Positions 24,095 to 35,374 of a stretch of DNA of 64,000 nucleotides are shown here, one piece after another. Origin of the DNA: Arabidopsis thaliana (taxonomy: Eukaryota > Streptophyta > Magnoliopsida > Brassicales > Brassicaceae); the NCBI RefSeq assembly GCF_000001735.4, contig NC_003074.8, positions 9,548,101 to 9,612,100 on the forward strand. Direction: 5' to 3'. The notes beneath the pieces are model-generated. The model saw only the letters and a program-made list of their open reading frames with translations. It was not told the origin of the DNA and did no database searches. The translations under genes were made by a program, and so were the position numbers. Every line of letters starts with the position of its first letter. The first letter of the stretch is position 1.

Positions 24095-24311
24095 AACTCC
24101 TCTCTATGATGATCCATATGAGATTCACAAAAGAGTGGGGAAAGGAAAAGAAAAAAAAATCACACAAGCACAAGCTCTTCAACTTTTTCTAGATCAACAA
24201 TTTTATTTCCTCTCATTTAAACTCCTATCTATGATGATTCATATGAGATTCACACAAGCACAAGCTCTTCAGTTTTTTCTAGATCAACAATTTTATTTCC
24301 TCTCAATTTAA
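24095..24311. repeat. Two-copy direct repeat upstream of B18
   Basis: Unit: AACTCCTMTCTATGATGAT, a CATATGAGATTCACA segment, then CACAAGCTCTTCA and TCTAGATCAACAATTTTAT. The first copy (about 24095-24219) has an extra A-rich insert near 24133-24160; the second copy (about 24220-24311) lacks it. A single diverged copy lies upstream of B16 at about 19545-19610. Confidence 0.7.
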
Positions 24312-25441
24312 AGAATAAGTGAGGTGTTCAATATAATAATTTTCTTTCTTTTTCTATTCAACTAAAAGGTATTATATGTTTGCTTGGGGAGAAAAAGATA
24401 ATCCAAAAACTTTTATACCCTAACCGTTTAGGTCCACAAAAACTTTATCTCTTGAAAGACTAGATGTATAGCTTGAATGATATATATAAAAGTAAGGTTT
24501 TATTTTCTCCTTATTAAGTTATTTGATATACTTTTTACATATATTATTAAAGATTCTATAATATATTAATCTCTAATTAACTCACTTTAAAACTCACACA
24601 TAAACTCATTTGTAACTTTTCCAATAAAATATATTTCTAAATTATATTAACTTTGGTCCAAAAATAAATAAATATATTGACTATAATTTAGGGTGAATTT
24701 GTAAAATAGTAACTTTTCCAAACATAATTTGAAAAATAGTCATAATACTATTTATAATTTGCAAAATAATCATTTTTCGCTAATTAACTTCGTACATTAA
24801 GATTCCTACAACACATTCAATGTATAGATGTACAGAAATATAACTAGATTACATTACTTATTGTGCCTTATCGATAAAACTACAACTAGTAGTAAATAGG
24901 GACTTGTTTTATTATTTTTCAAATCTTGTGGAACAGCTCTAATCAGAAAACATTTCTTTTTTATTCAATATTTGGACTTATTTATTGAACTTTAAAAGAT
25001 TTTTCATCATAAAATTTTAGAATATGATTGCCTATTTTTGAATATTTTGGCTTATTTGACAAAATAAATGTAAAGAAAATGAAAATTTGGGCATATAGTA
25101 AAAAAATAAAAGAACTTTTGATAAGTATTTTAGAAAAAATACAAAAAAATTATGGATTGGATAGCCATATTAATTTGGGCCGTGCTTGTTATGTTAAAAC
25201 CACTTCCAAACGATTCAAAAAATCGTAGAAAAATATATCTTGCTGAAGTTACTTTGATCAATCAGATCCGAACATGTCAGGTTCCTGAACGTTACATTCC
25301 TCAAACAGAATTCCAAAACCAACAATTCGCATATGAAATTTCAACTTAGTATTTTACTGAAAAATATACTTCATACATCATCAGAGAAGCTTACATGATT
25401 TGCATGATATATTTATTCAAAAGGTTTGGAGTTTGGTCTGA

Positions 25442-27029
25442 TCACTGAACTCGAACTGGAACGAGCTTGAGAGGTACTTTCTTGACTATTGTAAGAGTAC
25501 CAGCTTCTTCAGTATCGATATCTTTATGTGTCATCCCATCAGGCAACTTCCAATCGAAGAAGTAAAGTAAGTTCAAGAGTCCCAATTCGACGGCAGCAAT
25601 CCCCATTGGCATCCCGGGACATATCCTTCGACCGGACCCAAATGGTAAGAGCTCGTAATGTTGTCCCCTATAATCAACAAAGCTATCCATAAACCTCTCA
25701 GGGTCAAACTCTTTCGGGTTTGTCCAGAGTTTGGGATCTCTTCCTATTGCCGAAACATTGACCAAGATCCTCCTCTTGGGAGGAATATCATACCCTTGAA
25801 CTTTGATGTGAGCCATTGTTTCCCTTGGAAGTATAAGAGGAGCTGCTGGGTGTAACCTGAATGTTTCTTTGATTACCATCTTCAAGTAAGGAACTTTCTC
25901 GATATCTTCCTCGGTGATTCTCTCCTTATTGCTGCCAAGTTGTTCTCGGATATCGCCTTGAACTTTCTTTATCAGTTTCGGGTTTTTAACGAGCTCCGTC
26001 ACTGCCCATATCATGGTGATGGCCCCTGTGTCTATCCCTGCAAGAAATATATTCTACCAACAAAAAAGAAAAGTAAGTTAGAATTTTGAATCAAATTTCA
26101 ACGTTAATGTGTTTAGATAACTTTTGATTTACCGCGAGAAACCCCTTGATATGATCTATTGTGAGCTCTAAGGAACTGTCCTCTCCTTGTTTATGAATCA
26201 CATCCAACATTGAATCGATGATGTCTTCGTGCTCTTTTGATCTTCCAGGATTTAAATGATCATCTATGACATGTTGAAACAGAGCATCGAGCTTGTAAAA
26301 AACATCGTTGAGTCTCTTGTGTTGTCCGGAAAACCAATCAACGAGCCATCCAAGTCCGGCAACAGGGAAGAAATCAGAACAAGTGAAACTTGCTAGGGCA
26401 GTCTCAGCTTCGAACACGAGCTCTTCGATCTTTTCTTTATCGATAAAATCGCTCTCGTGAAAATTCTGTCCTAAGGCAACTCTAAAAAGGATACTAGCGG
26501 TTAGCCAGAAAAGGGATTTGCTCAAATCGACCGGAGAGCGATCAACCGCAGATTCCGACAGTTGCTTGACCAGAAAGTTACATTCTTCCTCTCGGATATG
26601 CCTAAAGGACTGAACCTTTTTCAAACAGAAAAGCTCACGCAGGGCAAACTTACGCCGCGCCTTCCACTCGTTACCGTATGGCGTAAAACCGATATCTTTA
26701 AAATCCCGCGAGAGTAACCTTGTCCCGACAAGCTTAGGCCTGCTGCAACAGTCTAGGTCATGAGTTCTAAGCACTTCTTCAGCGGCTTCTCTCGATGAGA
26801 CCACAGTTATAGGGACAAACCCAAAGTGAAGAAGCATCACAGGTCCGTATCTTTCGGCGAGATGTTGAAGTGACCTGTGAGGCAATTCTCCAATCTGATG
26901 TAAGTTCCCGATGACCGGAAACTTGGGAGGGCTTGGAGGAAGATTCCATTTTGATCGTTTGATTTTCTTGGCAAAAAAGATTAACGAAACGAAGGTGATG
27001 AGAAAAACACAGAGGAAAGAGATCGCCAT
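25442..27029 (-). CDS. CYP71B19: Cytochrome P450 CYP71B (CYP71B19-like)
   Basis: Exon 1 is 26133-27029 and exon 2 is 25442-26053, giving 502 residues. N-terminal anchor [19 protein letters not shown], then [15 protein letters not shown]. The I-helix is [12 protein letters not shown], the K-helix KETFRLHP, then DPERF and [10 protein letters not shown] with Cys444. All core motifs are present, so it should be active. It is almost the same protein as the next gene (B20), with which it shares several kilobases of flanking DNA. The two are the youngest-looking pair in the left half of the cluster, and functional redundancy is likely. The leader carries TTGCTCTGTTT near 27063 and TTAATAGTTCAACACGGCAA near 27083. 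Confidence 0.87.
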
Positions 27030-27824
27030 TTTTTATTTGGTTATCGATAAACTGAAAATGATATTGCTCTGTTTATTTTCCATTAATAGTTCAACACGGC
27101 AACTCGAGATCTAGAAGTATCCCATACAAGTCTCGGTTAAAAAACCAACACTTCAATTATTAGAAAAAGCCAATGGTCTAGTGGTTAAGAGCAAAACATC
27201 TCATCAGTATAGTATTTATATTTTAATATTATTTTCATTAACTTTTATTAATATATTTATTAACTTTTTCATTAACATCTTAAATATAATTATCATTTTA
27301 TTATGTTATTTAGTTTTAAACATATCAAATAACAATTAAAACAATATTTATTTAATATTTTGCATTTACTTTAATTAATATATACTAAAATAATGTTAAT
27401 ATATAATTTAAACTTATACATAATGGAGTTAAATATAAAGATAATTTTATTTTATGATTTATAAAAAAATACAAAAGAGGAATATATAAACTATCAAATT
27501 GGTGTATTGGAATAAAGGTAATAAAATTTAGAATTTGTAAAAATTAAATAGAAACCACATTAAAAATACATGAGTCGTGGATCTATCAAATAAGAAACTT
27601 TACATTGGGTTATCACCATTTTAAATTATATAATATTATTATCATTTTTCTTACATATTATATTGTATATTCAATATCATTAAAATGCGTAATATTTTAG
27701 TGTTAATAAAGATATACTTAGAATTGAGAGTTTTTTATTAGTATATAAAGCCACTTTTTTTTAGCAAAGTCGATTTGGGAATAACCAAGATTCGGGAAGA
27801 GAAAGTTGGCCAACACTATTGAGT

Positions 27825-28090
27825 ATGACAACTAGGTGGGGTTGAAAATGGAGATATAGAAACGTTTTTGGGAAAATAGGGAAATACCGTGATAGAATTC
27901 AGTTCGTCAAAGATATAGCAGCGGAGGTCAAAAAAGCTTTTAATGTTACAAGAAGCAGCACAAACAGGGGATGTCGGGTTGAGAGGTTGATCGGTTGGAA
28001 AAGGCCGGGTGAAGGCTAGGTTAAGGTGTCCACGGACGGGGCTTCACATGGAAACCCAGGACCAACCACAGCTGGAGACGTAATGCAGGA
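27825..28090 (+). mobile_element. LINE fragment (RNase H-like C-terminal part)
   Basis: Translated on the plus strand, this gives a degraded but clear plant LINE tail: WRYRNVFGKI, then VKKAFNVTRSS, then IGWKRPGEG and VKVSTDGASHGNPGP. The DGA-GNPG motif marks the RNase H-like domain of Ta11/ATLINE-type non-LTR retrotransposons. In-frame stops occur before KWRYRN and after RPGEG. Neither end of a complete LINE is visible. It lies inside the insert that separates copy 1 of the duplication from copy 2, so it arrived after the duplication or was lost from copy 2. Confidence 0.75.
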
Positions 28091-28199
28091 TATACTAAAG
28101 ATGAAAAGCTAAAAACAATCAAACTTTATAACTAAACTTTATAAAACATTTTAAACATTTATGATATTCAATTTTTATGAAGTTTCAAATATTAGAAAT

Positions 28200-28600
28200 A
28201 TTTAAAATTTATACGAAGTTTAAGTATTACAAATATTTATAAAATAAAATTAATACGAGACGGTATATTACGAGTGAGATCCTAGATATAACAATAAAAA
28301 TAGAATTACGAAGTTTCGGTCGATAATTGTATTTTGCTTGTTAAATCTATGATTTCACCTATTGTATATCATCTCGTATTAATAACGACTTAAACTTATC
28401 TCACCATATAACCATATTCCCTGAAATTAAACATTAGTGTCATTTTTTGTATTAAGTTCAAATATTATACTTAAACACTTCAAATAAACAATAGTGACAA
28501 AATAAATATAACTCAATTTTTTGTATAAAATATTATCATGTGGTATATCGCAGGTTGATTTCTAATAGTTTCATATAAGTTTAGTAGTTTCATCTAAATG
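28200..28600. mobile_element. AT-rich relic related to the Helitron-like element
   Basis: The stretch TTTCACCTATTGTATATCAT near 28353, followed by CTCGTATTAATA and GACTTAAAC, parallels 10935-10980 inside the Helitron-like element. It is non-coding and its ends are unclear. It forms the right part of the insert absent from duplication copy 2. Confidence 0.35.
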
Positions 28601-30306
28601 ATGCATTTTGAGGTACAAATATGAAGATTAAAACAAGACCTCTTTTATTTTTGTTAATGACTAAACTTCTATTTGCATGATATTTTATATTCGCTTGCTA
28701 ATAGTGTGAATAGTATCTTTGAAATCAGTGATTTAATCGATAAAACCATTTATCGAAATATATAAAAACTGATTTAACGAACACATATATTCAAATTGTT
28801 GACAAAAAAAAAAAATATTTCAAACTCTGGGAAAAAATGTCTGACTTTCTTTTGGTAGTATTAAACGGTATAAATTATTAATACCATTGCCTTGGAATGC
28901 TATATTTGGATTTAAGATAAAACTCGAATTGACTTTTCATATTAATATTCATAGAAAAAGTGACGTCAAAACTATATTATTCTAGAAAAGGTGATGTCAT
29001 CAAGTTGATATAAAAAGTGATGTCATCAAATAAATATCTTCTGATTTCATATGTAAGATTATATAATCGATAACATATTATGATGTATCACACTATTATT
29101 CTTTTTTATGTTTGTCGCTAAACGTTTAAGTGGTTGGATAATGGCTAGCCGTATAACATGTAGGCCATTTGGCATGCGATTTTGTTTCAGTTATATTAAA
29201 TAAATAATTTAAATAAAAAATAAAAGAGTATGTTAGTAAAATAGTTATTTTTCAAAATATAATTTAAAAAGTAGTTATTTTATTATTTATAATTTTAAAA
29301 GTAGCCATTTTTCACTATTTGATTTGTATAAAAAAATTCGTACAATACAATTAATATACAAATCTAAATTTACAGTATGTATATTTATGTATATTTAGAC
29401 ATTATAAATATTATACAAATCTAAGTGTATGAAACAAATAATGAAAATGATTATTTTATCAATTATGAATAGTATAAGTTACCACTTTTCCTTCTGAAAA
29501 AAGAAACTATTTTCAACTTTTCCAATAAAAAAACAAACAAACGTTTAGGCCATTCTGTCTCTGCGAAGATATTTGCAGATTGGCTGGCGTATGGATACGA
29601 ATACGATTGACCACATTCAAGATTTACTCAACAATATCATGTGCATATTTTGTCGCATATTTGGATAACTCGACGAAGTTTGGAGAATGGTGGAGCCACA
29701 ATGATCTCGCCCCTCACGTTTTTGCTATCTTCTTTATAAATGAAATGAAAGGCTCACAATGATTTTCGATTTTCTGTTTACTCTTGTAATACAATTCTTT
29801 TAACAAAAACATGAGGCAATAATAACCCTTATATTTGCTTCCTACTTACTATTATATATATTCATTATTTTAATCAAATAAATTCATTTTTTTTAATACG
29901 ATGTTAAATTATACTCAAAAGAAAATAATCACTGGATGTTATAAATAAATGTAAAAACTTTTCATAAAATTTACAAGAGAATAAATGGTTCTACCCTTGA
30001 TTTCTTCTTGTTTCAAACCAAAGTACTATGCTACTTCGTATTTTGATATGCACCCACTCTTGAGCGTGTTAAGCCGGCTTCGAATGTTTTTGTCGATCAT
30101 CTTGACAAGCTTTAATGAATTTTGATGAATCAGAACCGGAACATGTAAGGTTCGTAAACGTTAATTACATTCCTCAAACGCAAATGAACGTTCAATTTAG
30201 TATTTTACTGAAAAATATACTTCATACATCATCAGAGAAGCTTACATGATTTGCATGATATATTTATTCAAAAGGTTTGGTCCAAACCGTTTGGAGTTTG
30301 GTCTGA

Positions 30307-31893
30307 TCACTGAACTCGAACTGGAACGAGCTGGAGAGGTACTTTCTTGACGATTGTAAGAGTACCAGCTTCTTCAGTATCAATATCTTTATGTGTCATC
30401 CCATCAGGCAACTTCCAATCGAAGAAGTAAAGTAAGTTCAAGAGTCCCAATTCGACGGCAGCAATCCCCATTGGCATCCCGGGACATATCCTTCGACCGG
30501 ACCCAAATGGTAAGAGCTCGTAATGTTGTCCCCTATAATCAACAGAGCTATCCATAAACCTCTCAGGGTCAAACTCTTCCGGGTTTGTCCAGAGTTTGGG
30601 ATCTCTTCCGATAGCCGAAACATTGACCAAGATCCGCCTCTTGGGAGGAATATCATACCCTTGAACTTTGATGTGAGCCATTGTTTCTCTTGGAAGTATA
30701 AGAGGAGCTGCCGGGTGTAACCTGAATGTTTCTTTGATTACCATCTTCAAGTAAGGAACTTTATCGATATCTTCCTCGGTGATTCTCGCCTTATTGCTGC
30801 CAAGTTGTTCTCGGATCTCGCCTTGAACTTTCTTTATAAGTTTCGGGTTTTTAACGAGCTCCGTCATTGCCCATATCATGGTGAGGGCCCCTGTGTCTAT
30901 CCCTGCAAGAAATATATTCTAACAACCCACAAGAAAAGTAAGTTAAAGATTTCGATCCAATTACAATTTTAATGTGTTTAAATAACTCTTGATTACCGCG
31001 AGAAACCCCTTAATATGATCTATTATGAGCTCTAAGGAACTATCTTTTCCTTCTTTATGAATCGCATCCAACATTGAATCGATGATGTCTTCGTGCTCTT
31101 TTGATCTTCCTGGATTTAAATGATCATCTATGACATGTTGAAACAGAGCATCGAGCTTGTAAAAAACATCGTTGAGTCTCTTGTGTTGTCCGGAAAACCA
31201 ATCAACAAGCCATCCAAGTCCGGCAACAGGGAAGAAATCAGAACAAGTGAAACTTGCTAGGGCAGTCTCAGCTTCGAACACGAGCTCTTCGATCTTTTCT
31301 TTATCGATAAAATTGCTCTCATGAAAATTCTGTCCTAAGGCAACTCTGAAAAAGATACTAGCGGTTAGCCAGAAAAGTGATTTGCTCAAATCGACCGGAG
31401 AGCGATTAACCGCGGATTCCGACAGTTGCTTGACCAGAAAGTTACATTCTTCCTCTCGGATATGCCTAAAGGACTGAACCTTTTTCAAACAGAAAAGCTC
31501 ACGCAGGGCAAACTTACGCCGCGCCTTCCACTCGTTACCGTATGGCGTAAAACAGACATCTTTAAAATTCCGCGAGAGTAACCTTGTCCCGACAAGTTTA
31601 GGCCTGCTGCAACAGTCTAGGTCATGAGTTCTGAGCACTTCTTCAGCTGCTTCTCTTGATGAGACCACAGTTACAGGGACAAACCCAAAGTGAAGAAGCA
31701 TCACAGGTCCGTATCTTTCGGCGAGATGTTGAAGTGACCTGTGAGGCAATTCTCCAATCTGGTGTAAATTTCCGATGACCGGAAACTTTGGAGGGCTTGG
31801 AGGAAGATTCCATTTCAAGTGTTTAATCTTCTTGGCGAAAAAGATTAACGAAGCGAGGGTAATGAGGCAAAAACAGAGGAAAGAGATGGCCAT
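30307..31893 (-). CDS. CYP71B20: Cytochrome P450 CYP71B (CYP71B20-like)
   Basis: Exon 1 is 30997-31893 and exon 2 is 30307-30918; 502 residues. The same motif series as B19: anchor, [27 protein letters not shown]-type I-helix, [23 protein letters not shown] with Cys444. The protein differs from B19 at scattered positions only, mostly in exon 1. Intact. The promoter keeps the TTGCTCTGTTT leader and the TTAATAGTTCAACACGGCAA block of B19. It is a recent tandem duplicate of B19, or the reverse. ER-bound monooxygenase, substrate not inferable. Confidence 0.87.
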
Positions 31894-32009
31894 GTTTTTT
31901 TTCGTTTGGTTATCGATAGAAGTGAAAAATAATATTGCTCTGTTTTTCTTTCCATTAATAGTTCAACACGGCAACCGAGATCTAGTAGACTAGTAGTATC
32001 CATACAATT

Positions 32010-32067
32010 TTGAATTTTCGGATATAGTACTTCAATCATTGAATTTTCGGATATAGTACTTCAATCA
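32010..32067. repeat. 29-bp direct repeat, two copies
   Basis: The unit beginning TTGAATTTTCGGATATAG and ending ACTTCAATCA occurs twice head to tail in the 5' flank of B20 and only here. Confidence 0.85.
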
Positions 32068-32762
32068 TCAAAATATCTCATCAATATGATATAAATAGTT
32101 TAATATTATTTTTATGCAAAAACTTTCATTAATTTTTTAAAATATATATTCAATTACATTTTAAATATAAATATATTCATCAATGTATTGTGTTAGTTAC
32201 TTTTAGCTTTTAAAGATATCAAATAACAATTAAAACAATATTAGTTTAATATTTTGCACTTACTTTAATTAATATCAATTAAAATAATGTTAATATATAA
32301 TTTGAATTATACATAATGGAGTCTAATATAAAGATAATTTTATTTCATGATTATAAGAAAATAAAAAGAAGAATATTTAATTTAAATTGGTATATAGGTA
32401 ATAAAATTTTAGAATTGAAAAATTAAATAGAAACCAGTTTAAAAATACACGTGCCATGGGGTTTTCACCATTTTTAAATTAAATAATATTGTTTTCAATT
32501 TTTTCTTTATGTGAGAATCTCTTAACTAGAGAGTTGGAGATGCTCTGATACCTGACCCATTTTTAACTCTTTTTTTTTTTTTTTTTGAGATTTTACATTT
32601 CTTGAAATTGTTGAGATATTTGAGCCAAAGTTCAAAAATATGAATATATAGATGATAATTTGAATTTTTCTATAAGTTAGACAGTGACCCTGACTTTTCT
32701 TTGAGGCAAGCCTGAATGGCACATGTTGAGGTACAAATATGAAGATGAAAACTAAACCTCTA

Positions 32763-32793
<31 letters not shown>

Positions 32794-34034
32794 AATGACT
32801 TAACCTTTACCATGATCTTGAATTCTTTTGTTTTTTGTTTTTGTTTTTGTGTGTGTGTGTGAAATCAATGATTTATTGAACATTCAGAACTTCTGACGTA
32901 GTAGGCTTGGAATGCTATATTTGGATTTAACAAAAAAATTCGGATTGACGTTTCCCTACTCAGCATAAGACAAAGAGGGAAAGAAGCATGCCATGTTGAA
33001 TGTTAACATTTTTTTACTTACTAATGGTGCTTCAAATTTCATATTTTCTTTCATTTTAAAGATAAAAATGAATTGTTTCAAAAAAATAAAATGAATTGTT
33101 TCTTTTCAATATGCTTCATTTTCATTTTCAAAAATAAAATAAAATTAAATAGTGTTTTATTTTTAATTGAAGGAATATTAATCACATCTTCATATTTTAA
33201 AAGTTAAATTTTTTATTTATAAAATGATCCTTAAAATTATAAACTTATTTTGTACCAAACATATTCTTTATTTTAATATTATCCAATTAGTTTTGAAATT
33301 CTATAGTCTTACAATATGATTCTTATTAAAAAGATAAGTGTGATCTCGTTACACCGATTAAAGTTGGGAAAGTGATAAGCTAAATTGTCACGTTATTGAC
33401 TTGGTGTGGAGCAAAAGAACAATTTCTAAGGATAAAGCATTAAGCTTTAATGATTACAAGACATTGGGAAAATTTATATATGGAGACGATCTGTCCGTCT
33501 GTAGACTGTTATCTAAAAGATATCTAAACTTAGAAGTTTATGAAATCATCTAGCAGAAAAGTTATACACGCTATAATTTGGACCTGTCATCCTTAGCCTA
33601 TATTCTAAGTTGGTCCACATGTTTCACTGATCGATTAAGAGTGTCGTCAAATCCGTATATTGTTAGAGAGAATATTGACTTAAAAATATGCATAAACCAA
33701 GCTTAGAGTAAATATAAAACAAAAACCTTTAAAAAGAAAACAACTATATATTATCCTTAAAAAGTAATTTAAACATAAAAATTAATTTATTTTTAATAGA
33801 TGGTTTTGAGATTATACTTTAAAACTTTTTATTGAATATTAACATGTGATCGAAAAGATCCAAACTTGAATAAGACGTACGTGTTAGAAGAAAAAATTAC
33901 CCAAAATTAAGAACTCACTTTTTAGAAGTTCCAACTACAAAATAAATGTCCAAAATGAAACGCCGTTCAATCAGGTCAGTCATTGCCAAATTCCAGCCCA
34001 ACAAAGTTAGTTTTCTTTCAGCCCAAAAACACCA

Positions 34035-34301
34035 TTAAAGTTCGAACTCACTTTTCTTTGCTTTGCTTCTCAACATGGAAGTGTCAACTTGCCTCCCACC
34101 CGGACAGCGACAATGATGGAAGTCCAAAGAACCAACTCTGTTTATGATCTGTGCACTGCAGATTTTGTATATCCATCGCACATTTTTCCTTCTAGAGAGT
34201 ACATAAATTTCATGTGTGAATGTGTTTTCTATAGCCTCCATCAAATGTAAGGATCCCCAGAGGATTAAGACACACCCTTCGAACATCGGTTGACTATGCA
34301 C
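34035..34301 (-). CDS. Hypothetical 88-residue protein, doubtful
   Basis: A minus-strand frame of 88 residues in less AT-rich DNA than its surroundings. It contains two Cys/His-like pairs (CSAQ and HHCRCPGG) and a basic end (MLRSKAKKSEFEL). I recognise no domain. A TGGGCT-type site II word (minus strand, near 34305) lies just upstream of the ATG, and GGGCT words also occur at the 3' side near 33990-34020. It may be a small gene, an exon relic or chance. Confidence 0.25.
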   Translation of the reverse strand: MHSQPMFEGCVLILWGSLHLMEAIENTFTHEIYVLSRRKNVRWIYKICSAQIINRVGSLDFHHCRCPGGRQVDTSMLRSKAKKSEFEL

Positions 34302-34554
34302 GTATGGGCTTAATTATTTCGCCACCGGCTGCCTGTTTTGTAGTTTTATTCACAGATGTATAACGTACACTTTTTTCTTCAAGTTTTAACGGTTGCACTT
34401 CATAAATTCTATAGTGCAACAACAACTTGAATGGCAAACGCGCTTATGCGCCATGAATAGCCTAGAGAATGTAGCAAATCAAATAGATATCATGTCTTCA
34501 AGGAACATTGACTGATTCTACTGTTATTAAAAACAGCTTATGGATTCGATTTTT

Positions 34555-34770
34555 CTTAATTTTGAAGGATTTGAGAGGATTTGAGAAGATTTTTTACTTA
34601 AAATAAAGAAATCTAAATTTGATGGTTTTAAATAAAATTTAAAAATTTTACAACAAATTATATTAACTTTCCTAAAATAATCAAAATCATATAAAAATTT
34701 ACTAAAAATTCAAATCATTTGGATTTTACGAGATGAAGTAAATTTGATTGCATGGGACAGATTTGGATAT
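34555..34770. mobile_element. Diverged MITE-arm-like relic
   Basis: The order of words (AATTTTACAACAAATTATA, AACTTTC, then ATCAAAATCATATAAAA) parallels the right arm of the nested MITE at 15.6-15.9 kb. One end only is seen and no inverted repeat can be confirmed. Confidence 0.35.
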
Positions 34771-35374
34771 CAACGAGATGAAGTATATAGCACGCAAGAA
34801 CTAAGGCACATTTTTTTATCAAAAAAAAAAGAAAAAGATATGAGATAACCCAAAGCACACTTTATGTGACGGTTTTAAAGTTCAATGGCATGTTGGTGTT
34901 TTATAATCTTTTATTAATCATGTGTTTGTTTGAATATTTTTTTATACTAAAACTGATTAAAAATATTGGTTAGGTCAATAATCTTCGTCGATCTGTAATT
35001 TAACTCAGTAATATTATTTGATGTATATCTGACTAATAACATATAAAAATATTATTTTATTTGTTCTCACGCCAAAACAAAAGAGTCATGTCACGTAACG
35101 TAAGAACTAAGAAATCCAGTTCGAAAAGTTGGTTAGGATTAAACCATGTATAAAGGATTTATACTTATTTAATTTAATTAATAAAATAATAAAGATATAT
35201 CTAAAACTAAAAGGTTATCTAAAACAAGACTTACAAATTTTAATAAACAAACAAGTGACATAATAATGGGAACATATACAAAAGAAGTAAGAGATAAAAG
35301 AATCGTGAGACTACAAAAGAGCCAAATAATCAAATAAATATGACGACCGTAGTGTGTTCGCAAGGCATCAGCGA

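Larger units (their letters stand above)
23880..25441. other. Spacer between B18 and B19, with tandem repeat
   Basis: Contains the B18 promoter with the conserved box (23960-23984) and a two-copy direct repeat at about 24095-24311. AT-rich sequence follows. From about 25250 the DNA is the left end of the duplicated B19 segment. Small frames at 25028-25349 look like chance. Confidence 0.4.
25250..28945. repeat. Segmental duplication, copy 1 (contains CYP71B19)
   Basis: The gene, its 3' flank from about 25250 and its 5' flank up to about 28945 recur at 30115-32960. Matching landmarks include AACATGT-AGGTTC...AAACG on the left, the long A/T blocks at 27320-27460, and CTTGGAATGCTATATTTGG on the right. 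This copy is interrupted at about 27690-28600 by DNA absent from copy 2, including a LINE piece. Confidence 0.75.
27030..30306. other. Spacer between B19 and B20
   Basis: The left part (to about 28945) belongs to the duplicated segment, with the LINE and Helitron-like insert at about 27690-28600. The middle, 28945-30100, is AT-rich. It has GTGATGTCATCAA-like words repeated near 28958-29035 and a 60-codon frame at 29580 without recognisable content. The last 190 bp are the left end of duplication copy 2. Confidence 0.4.
30115..32960. repeat. Segmental duplication, copy 2 (contains CYP71B20)
   Basis: Counterpart of 25250-28945, offset by about 4.86 kb at the coding part. It includes the gene, about 190 bp of 3' flank and about 1 kb of 5' flank. 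A 29-bp unit (TTGAATTTTCGGATATAGTA...) is doubled at 32010-32067, and a 28-bp poly-T lies at 32763-32790; neither occurs in copy 1. Confidence 0.75.
31894..35374. other. Spacer between B20 and B21
   Basis: Holds the B20 promoter and the right part of duplication copy 2 (to about 32960). AT-rich DNA follows, then a possible ORF at 34035-34301 and a MITE-arm-like stretch at about 34555-34770. The last 500 bp are the 3' flank of the next P450. No further gene recognised. Confidence 0.4.

Noticed and set aside
29580-29762. Possible LINE tail fragment (60-codon ORF)
   Set aside because: No RNase H or zinc-finger motif can be read; similarity to LINE ends was only impressionistic.
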